A stretch of 16,132 nt of DNA from UBA6115 sp964534515 (GTDB lineage: Bacteria; Bacillota; Clostridia; Christensenellales; Aristaeellaceae): the NCBI GenBank assembly GCA_964534515.1, contig CAZHPW010000053.1, forward strand, positions 1-16,132, in the 5' to 3' direction. A program made the position numbers and the translations under genes. Shown in pieces: positions 6,591 to 14,472 of the stretch. A model generated the notes under the pieces. It did not search any database and was not told the origin of the DNA. It saw only the letters and a list, made by a program, of their open reading frames with translations. How positions within the stretch are numbered: the stretch's first letter is position 1; each line of letters begins with the position of its first letter.

Positions 6591-7322
6591 TTACTTCTTG
6601 GGCTTGGTGGGCGGGTCTTCCCACTGGGTGGCCGCGGCTTCGAGGACCGCCAATTGGTGCTCGGCGTCCAGCCGCTGGCTGGAATCGCCCCGGCTCATGG
6701 CAAAATGGATGCAGAAATGGCCGGGGAAACCGGACTGCCGGTTGGACTGGTAGGAGTGGGGCATGCCGTTCATGGACGCGGCGTAGACTTCGCCCTGGTA
6801 CTTAATCAGGATGGGCCGCCTGTCCCAGCGCCAGCTGGTATAGGCCTCCTTCATCCTGGCGGTGTCCTCCTTGGTGACCGGCTCCGCGTCCAGGTGGCTC
6901 TGGCCCATCATCCGGTAGACCTGAAAGATGATGCCGCTCCTGACATCCTTGATTTCAAACCGCGCGCCAAAGGGGATGCGCTCACTCCCCCCGGCGTACC
7001 ATTCGGGCATTTGGGTCTCCCCCGGTGTTTTCGCGGGCTTCAAAAAAAGCAAAAGCAGGGTGTCCAGGTCCGCGTGCCCGGTGTCCTTAATGCCGTTTTC
7101 CTTTTGGAAGAGGGCGACAGCGCGGCTGGTAGCCGTGTCATAGACCGCGTTGATGTTTTCCTCAGGCAAGAGGTCCAGCGCGTGAAGCCGCTTTTGCAGC
7201 AGCAAAACCTGGCTGCCCATCTCCCCGGGCTTGGTGGGCAGGGGAAAGCCCTCTTTGCCCAAGGCCGATGTCAGCGGCAGCAGGCAAAGCGCGATAAAGC
7301 ATGCAAGCAGGCGCTTTTTCAT
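6591..7322 (-). CDS. Secreted peptidoglycan-binding protein with uncharacterised GHFCIHF domain
   Basis: A 243-residue exported protein with a signal peptide at 1-20. Residues 33-93 form a PG_binding_1 domain (MGSQVLLLQKRLHALDLL, then TSRAVALFQKENGIKDTG), the three-helix unit that holds cell-wall peptides. Residues 115-232 form a second domain with SHLDAEPVTKEDTARMK, SMNGMPHSY (183-191), FPGHFCIHF (199-207) and DAEHQLAV (219-226). I recognise this combination from many Clostridia wall proteins but know no function for it; the clustered His residues suggest a metal site or hydrolase. The ATG overlaps the upstream gene's stop as ATGA (7322-7319), so translation is probably coupled and this is the second gene of an operon starting at the promoter at 8357-8329. 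Confidence 0.87.
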   Translation of the reverse strand: MKKRLLACFIALCLLPLTSALGKEGFPLPTKPGEMGSQVLLLQKRLHALDLLPEENINAVYDTATSRAVALFQKENGIKDTGHADLDTLLLLFLKPAKTPGETQMPEWYAGGSERIPFGARFEIKDVRSGIIFQVYRMMGQSHLDAEPVTKEDTARMKEAYTSWRWDRRPILIKYQGEVYAASMNGMPHSYQSNRQSGFPGHFCIHFAMSRGDSSQRLDAEHQLAVLEAAATQWEDPPTKPKK

Positions 7323-8275
7323 GGCGTTTCCCCGGTGTTGGGGTTAAACCAGAGCGGGGCTGCGGACTGGGGCTGGTAGACCAGGGTGGGCGTGTCGCCT
7401 TTGTCGATGATGGTGGACACCACCGCCGTGTACTCCGTGCCCTCATAGATGGTCTGCAGGTAGGAGGTGGGGTTGATGAGGAACTGCTGGCGGTACTCCC
7501 GGCCATCCGCGCTTACAAAGCGGAAGTCCTCCTGGCTTAAGGGCGCACGGCCGCTTGGCGCGCTGATGGCCTTGACCCTCAGCCAGATGACGTAATACTC
7601 CTGGGTCTTTAAGGGCGTGATGTTGTACTTGCTCATGTCCTTGACCAGCTTTTGGGCTTCAAACCCACGCTTTACATTGGTGACCTCAAACTCAAAGCTG
7701 GCGTAGGAAGACCAGTACGTGCCCTCATAGGTGACAGCCGTGCCAAGGGGCACCGGGTTGCCGCGGGTGCCCAAAGTGTCTTCATCGGCTTTATCCAAAG
7801 TTCGCACGATGAGGTCGGCGGTGAAGGAGGGCGCGCCGGAGAGCAGGGGGTTTTCGTCGTTATAAGCGCTGATGCCGTCAAACACGGCGTAGACCGTGAC
7901 GCTGTCCCCGGGCAGAATTCTGTCCTCGTCTGTCTCCTGGGCATAGTTGACGGAGAATACTAGGCGCGGGTTGTTTTCAAACGAAATGAGATAGCGGAAG
8001 GCATCCTCCGTCAGTTCAACGCTGAGCACATCGCCGGAAAAGCGCGCCTTTTCGCCCATTTTGGCGTCCGGCGTCCGCGCGTAACTCTCGCCGTCCAAGG
8101 CGTCCAGGTAGCCGTCCTTGTCCGGCAATTGCCGTAACAGGATTTCAGCGGCGGCCTCGGCACGGATGACTTCCAACTCTTGCGCGCTCATTTGGGTCAG
8201 GTCCAGGCTCTCCCCGGCCAGGACGCCCAGAGGCAGCGCCAGCAAGAGGAGCAGGGTAAGCAGTTTTTTTATCAT
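7319..8275 (-). CDS. Exported protein with OB-fold-like and Ig-like (DUF4352-type) regions
   Basis: A 318-residue exported protein with a signal peptide at 1-20 (LPLGVLA, no lipobox). Residues 70-135 (ARFSGDVLSVEL..., PGDSVTVYAVFDG) resemble the OB-fold modules often used in Firmicute surface proteins. Residues 170-300 (GNPVPLGTAVTYEG, FEFEVTNVKRG, YYVIWLRVKAIS, EDFRFVSADGREY, TLVYQP) look like an immunoglobulin-like DUF4352-type domain. I see no catalytic motif. A longer frame upstream lacks a signal peptide, whereas ATG 8275 starts with Lys-Lys and a hydrophobic run and has a GAGG at a usable distance, so 8275 is chosen. It is co-transcribed with the peptidoglycan-binding protein gene, so a wall-associated scaffold or sensor role is likely. 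Domain assignments are by pattern and are moderate. Confidence 0.8.
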   Translation of the reverse strand: MIKKLLTLLLLLALPLGVLAGESLDLTQMSAQELEVIRAEAAAEILLRQLPDKDGYLDALDGESYARTPDAKMGEKARFSGDVLSVELTEDAFRYLISFENNPRLVFSVNYAQETDEDRILPGDSVTVYAVFDGISAYNDENPLLSGAPSFTADLIVRTLDKADEDTLGTRGNPVPLGTAVTYEGTYWSSYASFEFEVTNVKRGFEAQKLVKDMSKYNITPLKTQEYYVIWLRVKAISAPSGRAPLSQEDFRFVSADGREYRQQFLINPTSYLQTIYEGTEYTAVVSTIIDKGDTPTLVYQPQSAAPLWFNPNTGETP

Positions 8276-8328
8276 GTCGGCCTCATTTCTCAGGTCGGTC
8301 TGTGAAAAAGTGAGTTTGATTTGATTGA

Positions 8329-8357
8329 AGTATAGCAAAGCGCCTTCTTCCTCACAA
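8329..8357 (-). promoter_or_regulatory. Sigma-A promoter of the minus-strand exported-protein operon
   Basis: On the minus strand, TTGTGA (8357-8352) as -35, a 17-bp spacer and TATACT (8334-8329) as -10, with TGC before it giving an extended -10. Start of transcription is expected near 8322, about 47 bases before the ATG at 8275. Confidence 0.78.
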
Positions 8358-8378
8358 GCAGGCGGCCCGCTTCGCCCT

Positions 8379-8406
8379 TTGCGAAGGCGGTTTTCGGTGC
8401 TATGAT
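8379..8406 (+). promoter_or_regulatory. Sigma-A promoter of the DUF1275 gene
   Basis: TGCTATGAT (8398-8406) is an extended -10. A weak -35 TTGCGA (8379-8384) lies 16 bases upstream. It is back to back with the minus-strand promoter at 8357-8329. Start of transcription is expected near 8413, 25 bases before the ATG. Confidence 0.65.
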
Positions 8407-8437
8407 GAGGCCAGCACACAAAAAAGGGGTGGGGTTT

Positions 8438-9130
8438 ATGCGGGGCAAGGTCAGGCTGGTCAAGGCGCTGCGCCAGGAGTTGGGCGCGCTGTGGATACTG
8501 TGCCTGGTCTTTTTGGCCGGGCTGCTCAACGCGGCGGGCTTTTTGCGCTTTGGGCAAACCATGTCGCACATGACCGGCAACCTGACCAAACTGGGCCTGG
8601 CGCTGTCCGACCTGGAAAAAGGCTCGGTCTTGCTGTTTGTGGTGTGTATCCTCAGCTTTTTTGTCGGCGCGACGGTGTCCGGCTTCAGCTTTCCGGCCTA
8701 CCGCGCCGGGCTTTGGCGGCGCAGCGGCCTGGTGCTCTTGGTTTGCGGCCTGCTGTTGGTGTTGACCCAGGCCTTTGCCGCGCCTGTGGCAGTCAACCTG
8801 GCGGCCCTGGCCTTAGTGCTGGGCGCGCAAAACGGCCTGGCGCTGCGCTTCCGCGGCATCCTAACCCGTACCACGCACATGACCGGCCACCTGACCGACT
8901 GCGGCGCGGCCTTGGGCCGCATGCTGGCAAACGGCAGTTTTAAGGGCGAGGACATGCGCCTGTTTGCCTTTCATTTCTCCTGCCTGCTGTTTTTCGCGCT
9001 GGGGGTGGTGTGCTGCGCGCTGCTGGGCCCGGTTCTTCCAATGGACATGATGGCCTTTGGCGGGCTTTTGTATATCTTGCTGGGCGTCATTACCCTCTTG
9101 CGGGCCGGCTTCCTGTGGCGGGAGATTTAG
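8438..9130 (+). CDS. DUF1275 (YoaK-family) membrane protein
   Basis: A 230-residue protein with about six hydrophobic segments, typical for DUF1275/YoaK. The family signature FLAGLLNAAGFLRFGQTMSHMTGN is spread over 25-48, and a second related half carries LGAQNGLALRF (128-138) and TTHMTGHLTDCG (145-156). This internal repetition is normal for the family. Its transport or signalling role is not known. ATG 8438 follows a purine-rich AAGGGGTGGGG. An in-frame ATG at 8402 falls inside the -10, so it cannot be used from this promoter. DUF454 follows after 105 bases and may be co-transcribed. Confidence 0.88.
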   Translation: MRGKVRLVKALRQELGALWILCLVFLAGLLNAAGFLRFGQTMSHMTGNLTKLGLALSDLEKGSVLLFVVCILSFFVGATVSGFSFPAYRAGLWRRSGLVLLVCGLLLVLTQAFAAPVAVNLAALALVLGAQNGLALRFRGILTRTTHMTGHLTDCGAALGRMLANGSFKGEDMRLFAFHFSCLLFFALGVVCCALLGPVLPMDMMAFGGLLYILLGVITLLRAGFLWREI

Positions 9131-9205
9131 CGCTGACAGAAGGATTATTTTTCCGGGTATATGGTAAAAGTGGGCGCTGCTCCGTAAAGACTGTCGTTTT
9201 GAAAG

Positions 9206-9224
9206 GCGGGGAAAGATGCCCCGC
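9206..9224 (+). other. Stem-loop directly before the DUF454 ribosome-binding site
   Basis: GCGGGG (9206-9211), loop AAAGATG, CCCCGC (9219-9224); the ribosome-binding site AAAGGTG follows at 9225-9231. There is no T-run, so it is not a terminator. It could influence initiation or processing of the transcript; function is unproven. Confidence 0.4.
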
Positions 9225-9235
9225 AAAGGTGATGG

Positions 9236-9607
9236 ATGAAGGTATTGTATCTGTTTTTGGGTTATCTGGGCCTGGCGCTGGGCTTTGTGGGCGCGATTGT
9301 GCCTGTTTTGCCCGCCTTTCCCTTTCTGGTGCTGGCGGCCTTTGGTTTTAGCCGGGGCAGCGATAAATTGCACGCCTGGTTCATCAACACCAAGCTGTAC
9401 AAGGACAATTTGAAGTCCTTCCTGGAAGGCCGGGGTATGACGATCGCCGCCAAAATCCGCGTGCTGACCACCATCAGTCTGGTCTTTTTGTTGGGCATTA
9501 TCTTCATGCGCAGGATTCCCTGGGTGCAGATTTTGCTGGGCGTAATATGGGCAGGCCACATCCTGCTGTTTATTTTTGGCATCAAGACCATCAGGGACGA
9601 ATCCTGA
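9236..9607 (+). CDS. DUF454 (YbaN-family) inner membrane protein
   Basis: A 123-residue protein matching the YbaN/DUF454 layout. A first hydrophobic hairpin contains GFVGAIVPVLPAFPFLVLAAFGFSRGS (16-42), where the PVLP-PF motif is the family hallmark. It is followed by a basic cytoplasmic stretch with HAWF (46-49) and two closely spaced membrane segments (74-90 and 95-115, with IPWVQILL). Function is unknown in all members I can name. ATG 9236 follows AAAGGTG at 9225-9231; the nearby ATG 9232 is out of frame. I see no clear promoter of its own in the 105-base gap, so read-through from the DUF1275 promoter is likely. Confidence 0.87.
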   Translation: MKVLYLFLGYLGLALGFVGAIVPVLPAFPFLVLAAFGFSRGSDKLHAWFINTKLYKDNLKSFLEGRGMTIAAKIRVLTTISLVFLLGIIFMRRIPWVQILLGVIWAGHILLFIFGIKTIRDES

Positions 9608-9641
9608 TATGGTAAACTTTTGTGAACATTCTTGAATAAAC

Positions 9642-9670
9642 TTGACTTGCCTTCCGCCTCTTCCTAAAAT
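9642..9670 (+). promoter_or_regulatory. Sigma-A promoter of the oxidoreductase gene
   Basis: TTGACT (9642-9647), a 17-bp spacer and TAAAAT (9665-9670). Start of transcription is expected near 9677, which excludes the in-frame GTG at 9674 as the start codon and supports ATG 9704. Confidence 0.8.
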
Positions 9671-9703
9671 GAGGTGGATTATTTGAATAAGGAGTGGGCA
9701 CCC

Positions 9704-10759
9704 ATGAAACATCGTCTGGCATTGGTTGGCTACGGCGGCATGGCCGGCTGGCATCACAGCAACATCAAGGAGAAAATTCCAAACATTGAGGTGGTGGGCG
9801 CGTATGACGTGCGCGAGGAAGCCAACGACAAGGCCAGGGCCAACGGCCTTTATGTATACAAGAGCCTGGATGAACTGCTGGCGGACAAGACGGTGGACCT
9901 GGTCACCATCGCCACCCCCAATGACTTTCACCGCCCACTGGCGATAGAATGCCTGCGGGCCGGCAAGCACGTGGTCTGCGAGAAGCCGGTCACCTTAAAC
10001 GCCAAGGAGTTGGAGGAGATTATCGCCGTATCCGAGGAAACCGGCAAGCTCTTCTCCATCCACCAGAATCGCCGCTGGGACCGGGATTTTCTGATTGTCA
10101 AAAAGGCCATTGACGAGGGGCTCATCGGCACGCCCTACTTTGTGGAATCCCGTGTGCAAGGCTCGCGCGGCGCGATGCACGGCTGGCGCGGCCATCACCA
10201 AAACGGCGGCGGCATGCTGCTGGACTGGGGTGTGCACCTGATTGACCAGGCGATGCAGCTGTTCCCGGAGAAGGTGGTCTCCGTCAATGCCCACCTGTTT
10301 TCCCTGTACGGGTCTGAGGTGGATGACAACATCAAACTCTTCCTACGCTTTGAGTCCGGCGTCAGCGTGCTATTGGAGATGGCGACCAACTGCTTCATCC
10401 TCCAGCCCCGCTGGCATGTGTCCGGCACCGGGGGCACGATGATGATTGAGGACTGGTCCTGCAAGGGCAAGATTGTCAAATTAAAGGCTGAGGGCGAAAT
10501 GACCTGGGAGGATGACATCGTCTACACCGAAGCCGGGCCCACCCGCACCATGGCGCCCCGCCCCCGGCACACCACCCAGGAGATGGCCCTGCCCGAGGTC
10601 AAGGCCGACTGGACCGAGTTTTACCAGAACATCGTGGATGTCCTGGACAAGGAAGCTGAGCTCATCGTCAAGCCCGCCCAGGCGCTGCGCGTGATGAAGG
10701 TGATTGACGCGCTCTTTGCCTCCCAGCAGGCGGGCACCGGGCTGAGGGTGGATATTTAA
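9704..10759 (+). CDS. Gfo/Idh/MocA-family oxidoreductase
   Basis: A 351-residue cytoplasmic NAD(P)-dependent dehydrogenase of the glucose-fructose oxidoreductase/inositol dehydrogenase/MocA family. The N-terminal Rossmann domain begins LALVGYGGMAGWHH (5-18), a GxGxxA-type nucleotide loop. Asp35 ends the second strand (VVGAYD), which in this family often favours NAD. The EKPV catalytic-lysine motif is at 93-96 (Lys94). The C-terminal domain contains GGGMLLDWGVHLIDQ (168-182), whose Asp and His are the usual active-site residues. The substrate is probably a sugar, polyol or related compound; the sequence does not say which. ATG 9704 has AAGGAG at 9689-9694. It is flanked by its own promoter and terminator and so is monocistronic. 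Confidence 0.93.
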   Translation: MKHRLALVGYGGMAGWHHSNIKEKIPNIEVVGAYDVREEANDKARANGLYVYKSLDELLADKTVDLVTIATPNDFHRPLAIECLRAGKHVVCEKPVTLNAKELEEIIAVSEETGKLFSIHQNRRWDRDFLIVKKAIDEGLIGTPYFVESRVQGSRGAMHGWRGHHQNGGGMLLDWGVHLIDQAMQLFPEKVVSVNAHLFSLYGSEVDDNIKLFLRFESGVSVLLEMATNCFILQPRWHVSGTGGTMMIEDWSCKGKIVKLKAEGEMTWEDDIVYTEAGPTRTMAPRPRHTTQEMALPEVKADWTEFYQNIVDVLDKEAELIVKPAQALRVMKVIDALFASQQAGTGLRVDI

Positions 10760-10791
10760 GCAAGTCATTCCAAGGCCGTTACCAATAGAAC

Positions 10792-10819
10792 AATCCCCGG
10801 CAAATCTTTGCCGGGGATT
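10792..10819. terminator. Terminator between the oxidoreductase and ABC genes
   Basis: AATCCCCGGCAA (10792-10803), loop ATCT, TTGCCGGGGATT (10808-10819): a perfect 12-bp stem. On the + strand it is followed by AT-rich sequence with a run of six T at 10839-10844. It can also stop the convergent ABC transcript, although the minus-strand tail (GTTCTATT) is less T-rich. Confidence 0.82.
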
Positions 10820-10875
10820 TAATGATTATTTAACTATTTTTTGGGTTTACCTGCGTGTCTGGTTCTTACCGGCGT

Positions 10876-12696
10876 TTAATACGTCTCAAACTGCGCGTGG
10901 TACATGGACGCGTAGAAGCCGTTCTTTTCCATCAGTTCCTCATGCCGGCCCTGTTCCACCACGCTGCCCCCGTTCATAACCAGGATGTTGTCAGCCGAAC
11001 GGATGGTTGACAGACGGTGGGCGATGACAAAGGCGGTGCGCCCCTGCATGAGTTTTCTCATGGCCAGTTGGATTTTCTGCTCGGTCTGGGTGTCCACGTT
11101 GCTGGTAGCCTCGTCCAAAATCAGCATCCGCGCGTCAGACAGCATGGCCCTGGCGATGGTGATTAATTGCTTTTGGCCTTTTGAAATGTTGACGCCGTCA
11201 TCCCCAATCAGGGTGTCATAGCCCTGGGGCAGTTTGGTGATAAAGCTGTGTATCATGGCGGCGCGGGCTGCGTTTTCTACCTCTTCCCTGGTGGCGTCCG
11301 GCTTGGCGTAGGCCAGGTTTTCAAAGATGGTGCCGTAAAACAGCCAGGTATCCTGCAGTACCATGGTATAGGCGCCGCGCAGGCTGTCGCGGGTGACCTG
11401 GTAGATGTCCTGCTTGTCCACCAGTATGCGGCCCGCGTCAATGTCATAAAAGCGCATCAGCAGGTTGACCAGGGTGGTTTTGCCGGCGCCCGTGGGGCCC
11501 GCGATGGCGATGAGCTGGCCGGGCTCGGCCTTGAGGTTGAAACCGGTCAAGACCGGAACACCCTTTAGGTAACTAAAATCAACGTTTTCCGTTCTGACCT
11601 CGCCCTGAACGTCATCAAGGACAGAGGCGTTTTCCGCGTCCGCTTTCTCGGGCTTGGCGTCAATGAGGTTAAACACGCGCTCAGCGGCGGAGAAGGCCGA
11701 CTGCAATTCGCCGATGATGCTGGCCAATTCGTTGATGGGGCCAGAAAAACGGCGGGAGTACTGCACAAAGGAGGAGATGTCGCCCAGGCCGACCTGGCCG
11801 TTTAGGAACATGACAGCGCCAAAGACGGAAATGAGGGCCAAGGACATGTTGTTGATGAAATTGACAGAGGGGCCGACCATGGTGCCGTAGTACTCGCTCT
11901 TGGTGTAGGCCTGCACCGCTTCCTCATTCTTCGCGTCAAAAACGCCCAGCACCTCATCCTCCCGCCCATAGGCGCGGGTGGTTTTCTTGCCGCCCATCAT
12001 CTCCTCCATCAGGCCGTTGAGTTCGCCCAACTTTTGGCTGCGCTTGCGGAAAAGCGGCCGGGTGCGCCCAGTAATCCAGCGGGTGTACAGCGCGGTTAAG
12101 GGCACCGTGACCAGGAAAACCAGGGTTAAGGCCGGCTTGATGGACAGCATCATAAACAGGGATACCAGCACCGTAACCGCGCTTTGGATAATCTGCAAAA
12201 AGTCGGTGGATAGGCTCTCGTTGACGGTATCCACATCATAGCTGACGACGGAGATGATTTCACCGGTCTGGTACTTGTCAAAGAAGTTGACCGGCAGGTG
12301 GGCTAATTTGTCAAAGACATCCTTGCGCATGCGGTAGACGATGTTGCGCGTCATCCGGAGAGTGGTGCGGGTCAGCAGGAAAGAGAACAGGGCGGAGAGC
12401 AGGTAGCACACCGCCATCAAGGTCACATAGTAGAGCACGCGCGCCAGGTCCGCCTGGCCTTTTTCTATCCCGATGGCGTCAATGGCCAGGCCGGACAGCT
12501 TGGGCCCCACCAGCGCGATGGAGGAGGACAGCAGGGTTAAAAACATGGCCAGGATGAGCAGGCCGCGGTTTCGGCCCAGGTAGAGCCACAGGCGCTTTAA
12601 TATCTGCTTCCTGGGCATGCGCACGGGGGAGATGAGGCGCTGGTCGCCGCTGGTTTCCTGCCGGGTCATGCGGCCGCCCTTGATTCTATTGCTCAT
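10876..12696 (-). CDS. ABC exporter half-transporter, catalytically competent subunit
   Basis: A 606-residue fused membrane-ATPase exporter subunit. Six membrane segments lie in about 40-310. The ATPase domain has Walker A GPTGAGKT (400-407), Q-loop Gln448 (MVLQDTWLF), signature ISKGQ (504-508, not the usual LSGGQ), Walker B MLILDE (524-529) with catalytic Glu529, and switch His560 (IAHRLS). The combination of complete Walker B and His with an altered signature is the known pattern of the second subunit in heterodimeric type IV exporters such as TM287/288, BmrCD and LmrCD. ATG 12696 is chosen because GAGG lies six bases upstream and residues before it would lie inside the partner gene; it overlaps the partner's last 11 bases. 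Likely substrates are drugs, lipids or peptides. Confidence 0.93.
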   Translation of the reverse strand: MSNRIKGGRMTRQETSGDQRLISPVRMPRKQILKRLWLYLGRNRGLLILAMFLTLLSSSIALVGPKLSGLAIDAIGIEKGQADLARVLYYVTLMAVCYLLSALFSFLLTRTTLRMTRNIVYRMRKDVFDKLAHLPVNFFDKYQTGEIISVVSYDVDTVNESLSTDFLQIIQSAVTVLVSLFMMLSIKPALTLVFLVTVPLTALYTRWITGRTRPLFRKRSQKLGELNGLMEEMMGGKKTTRAYGREDEVLGVFDAKNEEAVQAYTKSEYYGTMVGPSVNFINNMSLALISVFGAVMFLNGQVGLGDISSFVQYSRRFSGPINELASIIGELQSAFSAAERVFNLIDAKPEKADAENASVLDDVQGEVRTENVDFSYLKGVPVLTGFNLKAEPGQLIAIAGPTGAGKTTLVNLLMRFYDIDAGRILVDKQDIYQVTRDSLRGAYTMVLQDTWLFYGTIFENLAYAKPDATREEVENAARAAMIHSFITKLPQGYDTLIGDDGVNISKGQKQLITIARAMLSDARMLILDEATSNVDTQTEQKIQLAMRKLMQGRTAFVIAHRLSTIRSADNILVMNGGSVVEQGRHEELMEKNGFYASMYHAQFETY

Positions 12697-14422
12697 TTCC
12701 GGCCTCGCTTTCCGCCATCGCGTCCATCTGGGTGACGGCAATCTCCCGGTAGGGCGGGCAGGTCTTCATCAGTTCCTCATGACGGCCCTGGCCGATGATT
12801 TTGCCGTCGTCCAGCACCAGGATGAGGTCAGCGCCCATGATGGAGGACACGCGCTGGGCGATGATGATTTTGGTGGTTCGGGCGTAAGCGCCCGACATCG
12901 CCTTTCTCAGCGCCGCGTCCGTGCGGTAATCCAGCGCCGAGGAAGCGTCGTCCAGTATCAGCAAGTCCGGCTGCCCGGCCAGGGCCCTGGCAATCAGCAG
13001 GCGCTGCTTCTGACCGCCGGAGAGGTTGTTGCCGCGGGCTTCCACCTCGTGCTCAAAGCCCTCTTTGGTGGAGAGGATAAACTCCTCCGCCTGGGCGTCC
13101 CGGGCGGCTTTTTTGATGTTGTCTTCGCTGATGTTGCGGAAGTAGGCGATGTTTTCTTTGATGGTGGCGGCCATGATGAAGTCCGACTGGAAGGCGACGC
13201 CGGTTTTCTCAGACAGGGTTTCCCGCGGAATCTCCCTGATGTCACGGCCGGAGATGAGAACGCGGCCGGAGGTGACGTCATACAGGCGCAGGAGCAGGTT
13301 GGACAGGGTGGTTTTGCCGCTGCCGGTCGCCCCGATGATGCCCAGGGTCTGGCCTTTCTTCAATTTGAAGGAGATGTCCTCCAGGTTGTTCTCAACGCCG
13401 TTGTAGGAAAAATTAACCCGGTCAAATTCGATGTGCCAGGGGCTGTCCTCCCGCGGGGTTTGCGCGAGGATGGGCTGGTCGTCAGAAAGCAGCAGCACTT
13501 CCTCAATGCGGCGGGCGGAGGCGATGCCCTTTGAAGACATGATAAAAATGCGGGTGATGCCCATCATGGCGCCGGAGATGATGGTGAAATAGTTCAAAAA
13601 GGCAATGATGCTGCCCGGGCGGGAGAGGCCCTGGTTGGCCAGAAAGGCGCCGGCCAACACCACGGCGGACAGGCCCAGGTTCAAGGTCAGGGAGGAGAGC
13701 GGGTTGGACACGGCCACCACACTGCCGGCCTTGCGGCTGGTTTCAGACAGGTTGCGGTTGACCCCGTCAAAGCGCTCCATCTCATAATCGGTTTTGGACA
13801 GCGCCTTGATGACGCGAACGCCCACGATGTTCTCCTGCAATACGCGCACCATCTTGTCCAGGATGGTCTGCTGGCGGTCATACAGGGGCACGGATTTCTT
13901 GGTGACCACGTAGATGATGAAGGTGATGATGGGCAGGGTTAGGGTCAGGATAAGGGTCAGGCGGATGTCCAGGATGCTGGTCAAAATCAGCCCGCCGATT
14001 AAGAGGATGGGCGCGCGCACACCCATGCGCTGGGTGCGGTTTAGGAACATGTTGATGTTGTAGGTGTCCGTCGTCAGCCGTGAAACGGCGGAGGACAGGC
14101 TGACCTGGTCAAACTGGCTCATGGACAGGTCGCCCAGTTTGGCGAAAAGGTCATGCCGCAGTTTGCGGGTGACCTTGCCTGAGGTGGTGGCGGCCAAGCG
14201 GTTGGCGTAGACGTTGAAGGTGATGGACAGCACGGCGCAAAGCGCCATCCCGCCGCCCCAGAGGTAGACCAGGCGGGCATCCTTTTGGGGCACCACGTCA
14301 TCCAGGATTATGGCCAGGATAAAAGGGATGAACAGGTCCAGCATGGACGCCAAAAACTTGACAAACAAGGTCCAGGACAGGGCCCCGGTGTGGGGACGCA
14401 GGTAGGTAAGTATGGTTTTCAT
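12686..14422 (-). CDS. ABC exporter half-transporter, degenerate-site subunit
   Basis: A 578-residue exporter subunit with six membrane segments in the first ~310 residues. The ATPase domain has Walker A GATGSGKT (364-371), Q-loop Gln412 (VAFQSDFI), canonical signature LSGGQ (467-471) and Walker B LLILDD (487-492). Asp492 replaces the catalytic Glu, and Gln523 (IAQRVS) replaces the switch His. These losses and the intact LSGGQ complement the partner exactly: one dimer site is complete, the other degenerate. This is family behaviour, not gene decay. ATG 14422 has GAGG seven bases upstream. The gene is separated from marR by 296 bases holding a tandem repeat. It is probably part of the marR transcript, with regulation by MarR. 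Confidence 0.93.
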   Translation of the reverse strand: MKTILTYLRPHTGALSWTLFVKFLASMLDLFIPFILAIILDDVVPQKDARLVYLWGGGMALCAVLSITFNVYANRLAATTSGKVTRKLRHDLFAKLGDLSMSQFDQVSLSSAVSRLTTDTYNINMFLNRTQRMGVRAPILLIGGLILTSILDIRLTLILTLTLPIITFIIYVVTKKSVPLYDRQQTILDKMVRVLQENIVGVRVIKALSKTDYEMERFDGVNRNLSETSRKAGSVVAVSNPLSSLTLNLGLSAVVLAGAFLANQGLSRPGSIIAFLNYFTIISGAMMGITRIFIMSSKGIASARRIEEVLLLSDDQPILAQTPREDSPWHIEFDRVNFSYNGVENNLEDISFKLKKGQTLGIIGATGSGKTTLSNLLLRLYDVTSGRVLISGRDIREIPRETLSEKTGVAFQSDFIMAATIKENIAYFRNISEDNIKKAARDAQAEEFILSTKEGFEHEVEARGNNLSGGQKQRLLIARALAGQPDLLILDDASSALDYRTDAALRKAMSGAYARTTKIIIAQRVSSIMGADLILVLDDGKIIGQGRHEELMKTCPPYREIAVTQMDAMAESEAGNEQ

Positions 14423-14472
14423 TCAAGACCTCGCGGAGTGTAGTGTGGGGGTGGGTTTTTTCAGGATTCTTG

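Noticed and set aside
8367..8394. Hairpin CCGCTTCGC/GCGAA-G-GCGG followed by TTTT as a terminator
   Set aside because: No gene on the + strand ends upstream of it; it lies inside the divergent promoter region and overlaps the weak -35 of the DUF1275 promoter, so termination makes no sense there.
8861..9970. Long minus-strand frame opposite DUF1275, DUF454 and the oxidoreductase start
   Set aside because: Gln/His-rich low-complexity translation typical of the antisense of GC-rich coding sequence; it spans three genes with clear families and a promoter.
12617..13534. 305-codon plus-strand frame opposite the ABC genes
   Set aside because: It is antisense to the conserved ATPase domain of the degenerate subunit and shows no domain of its own.
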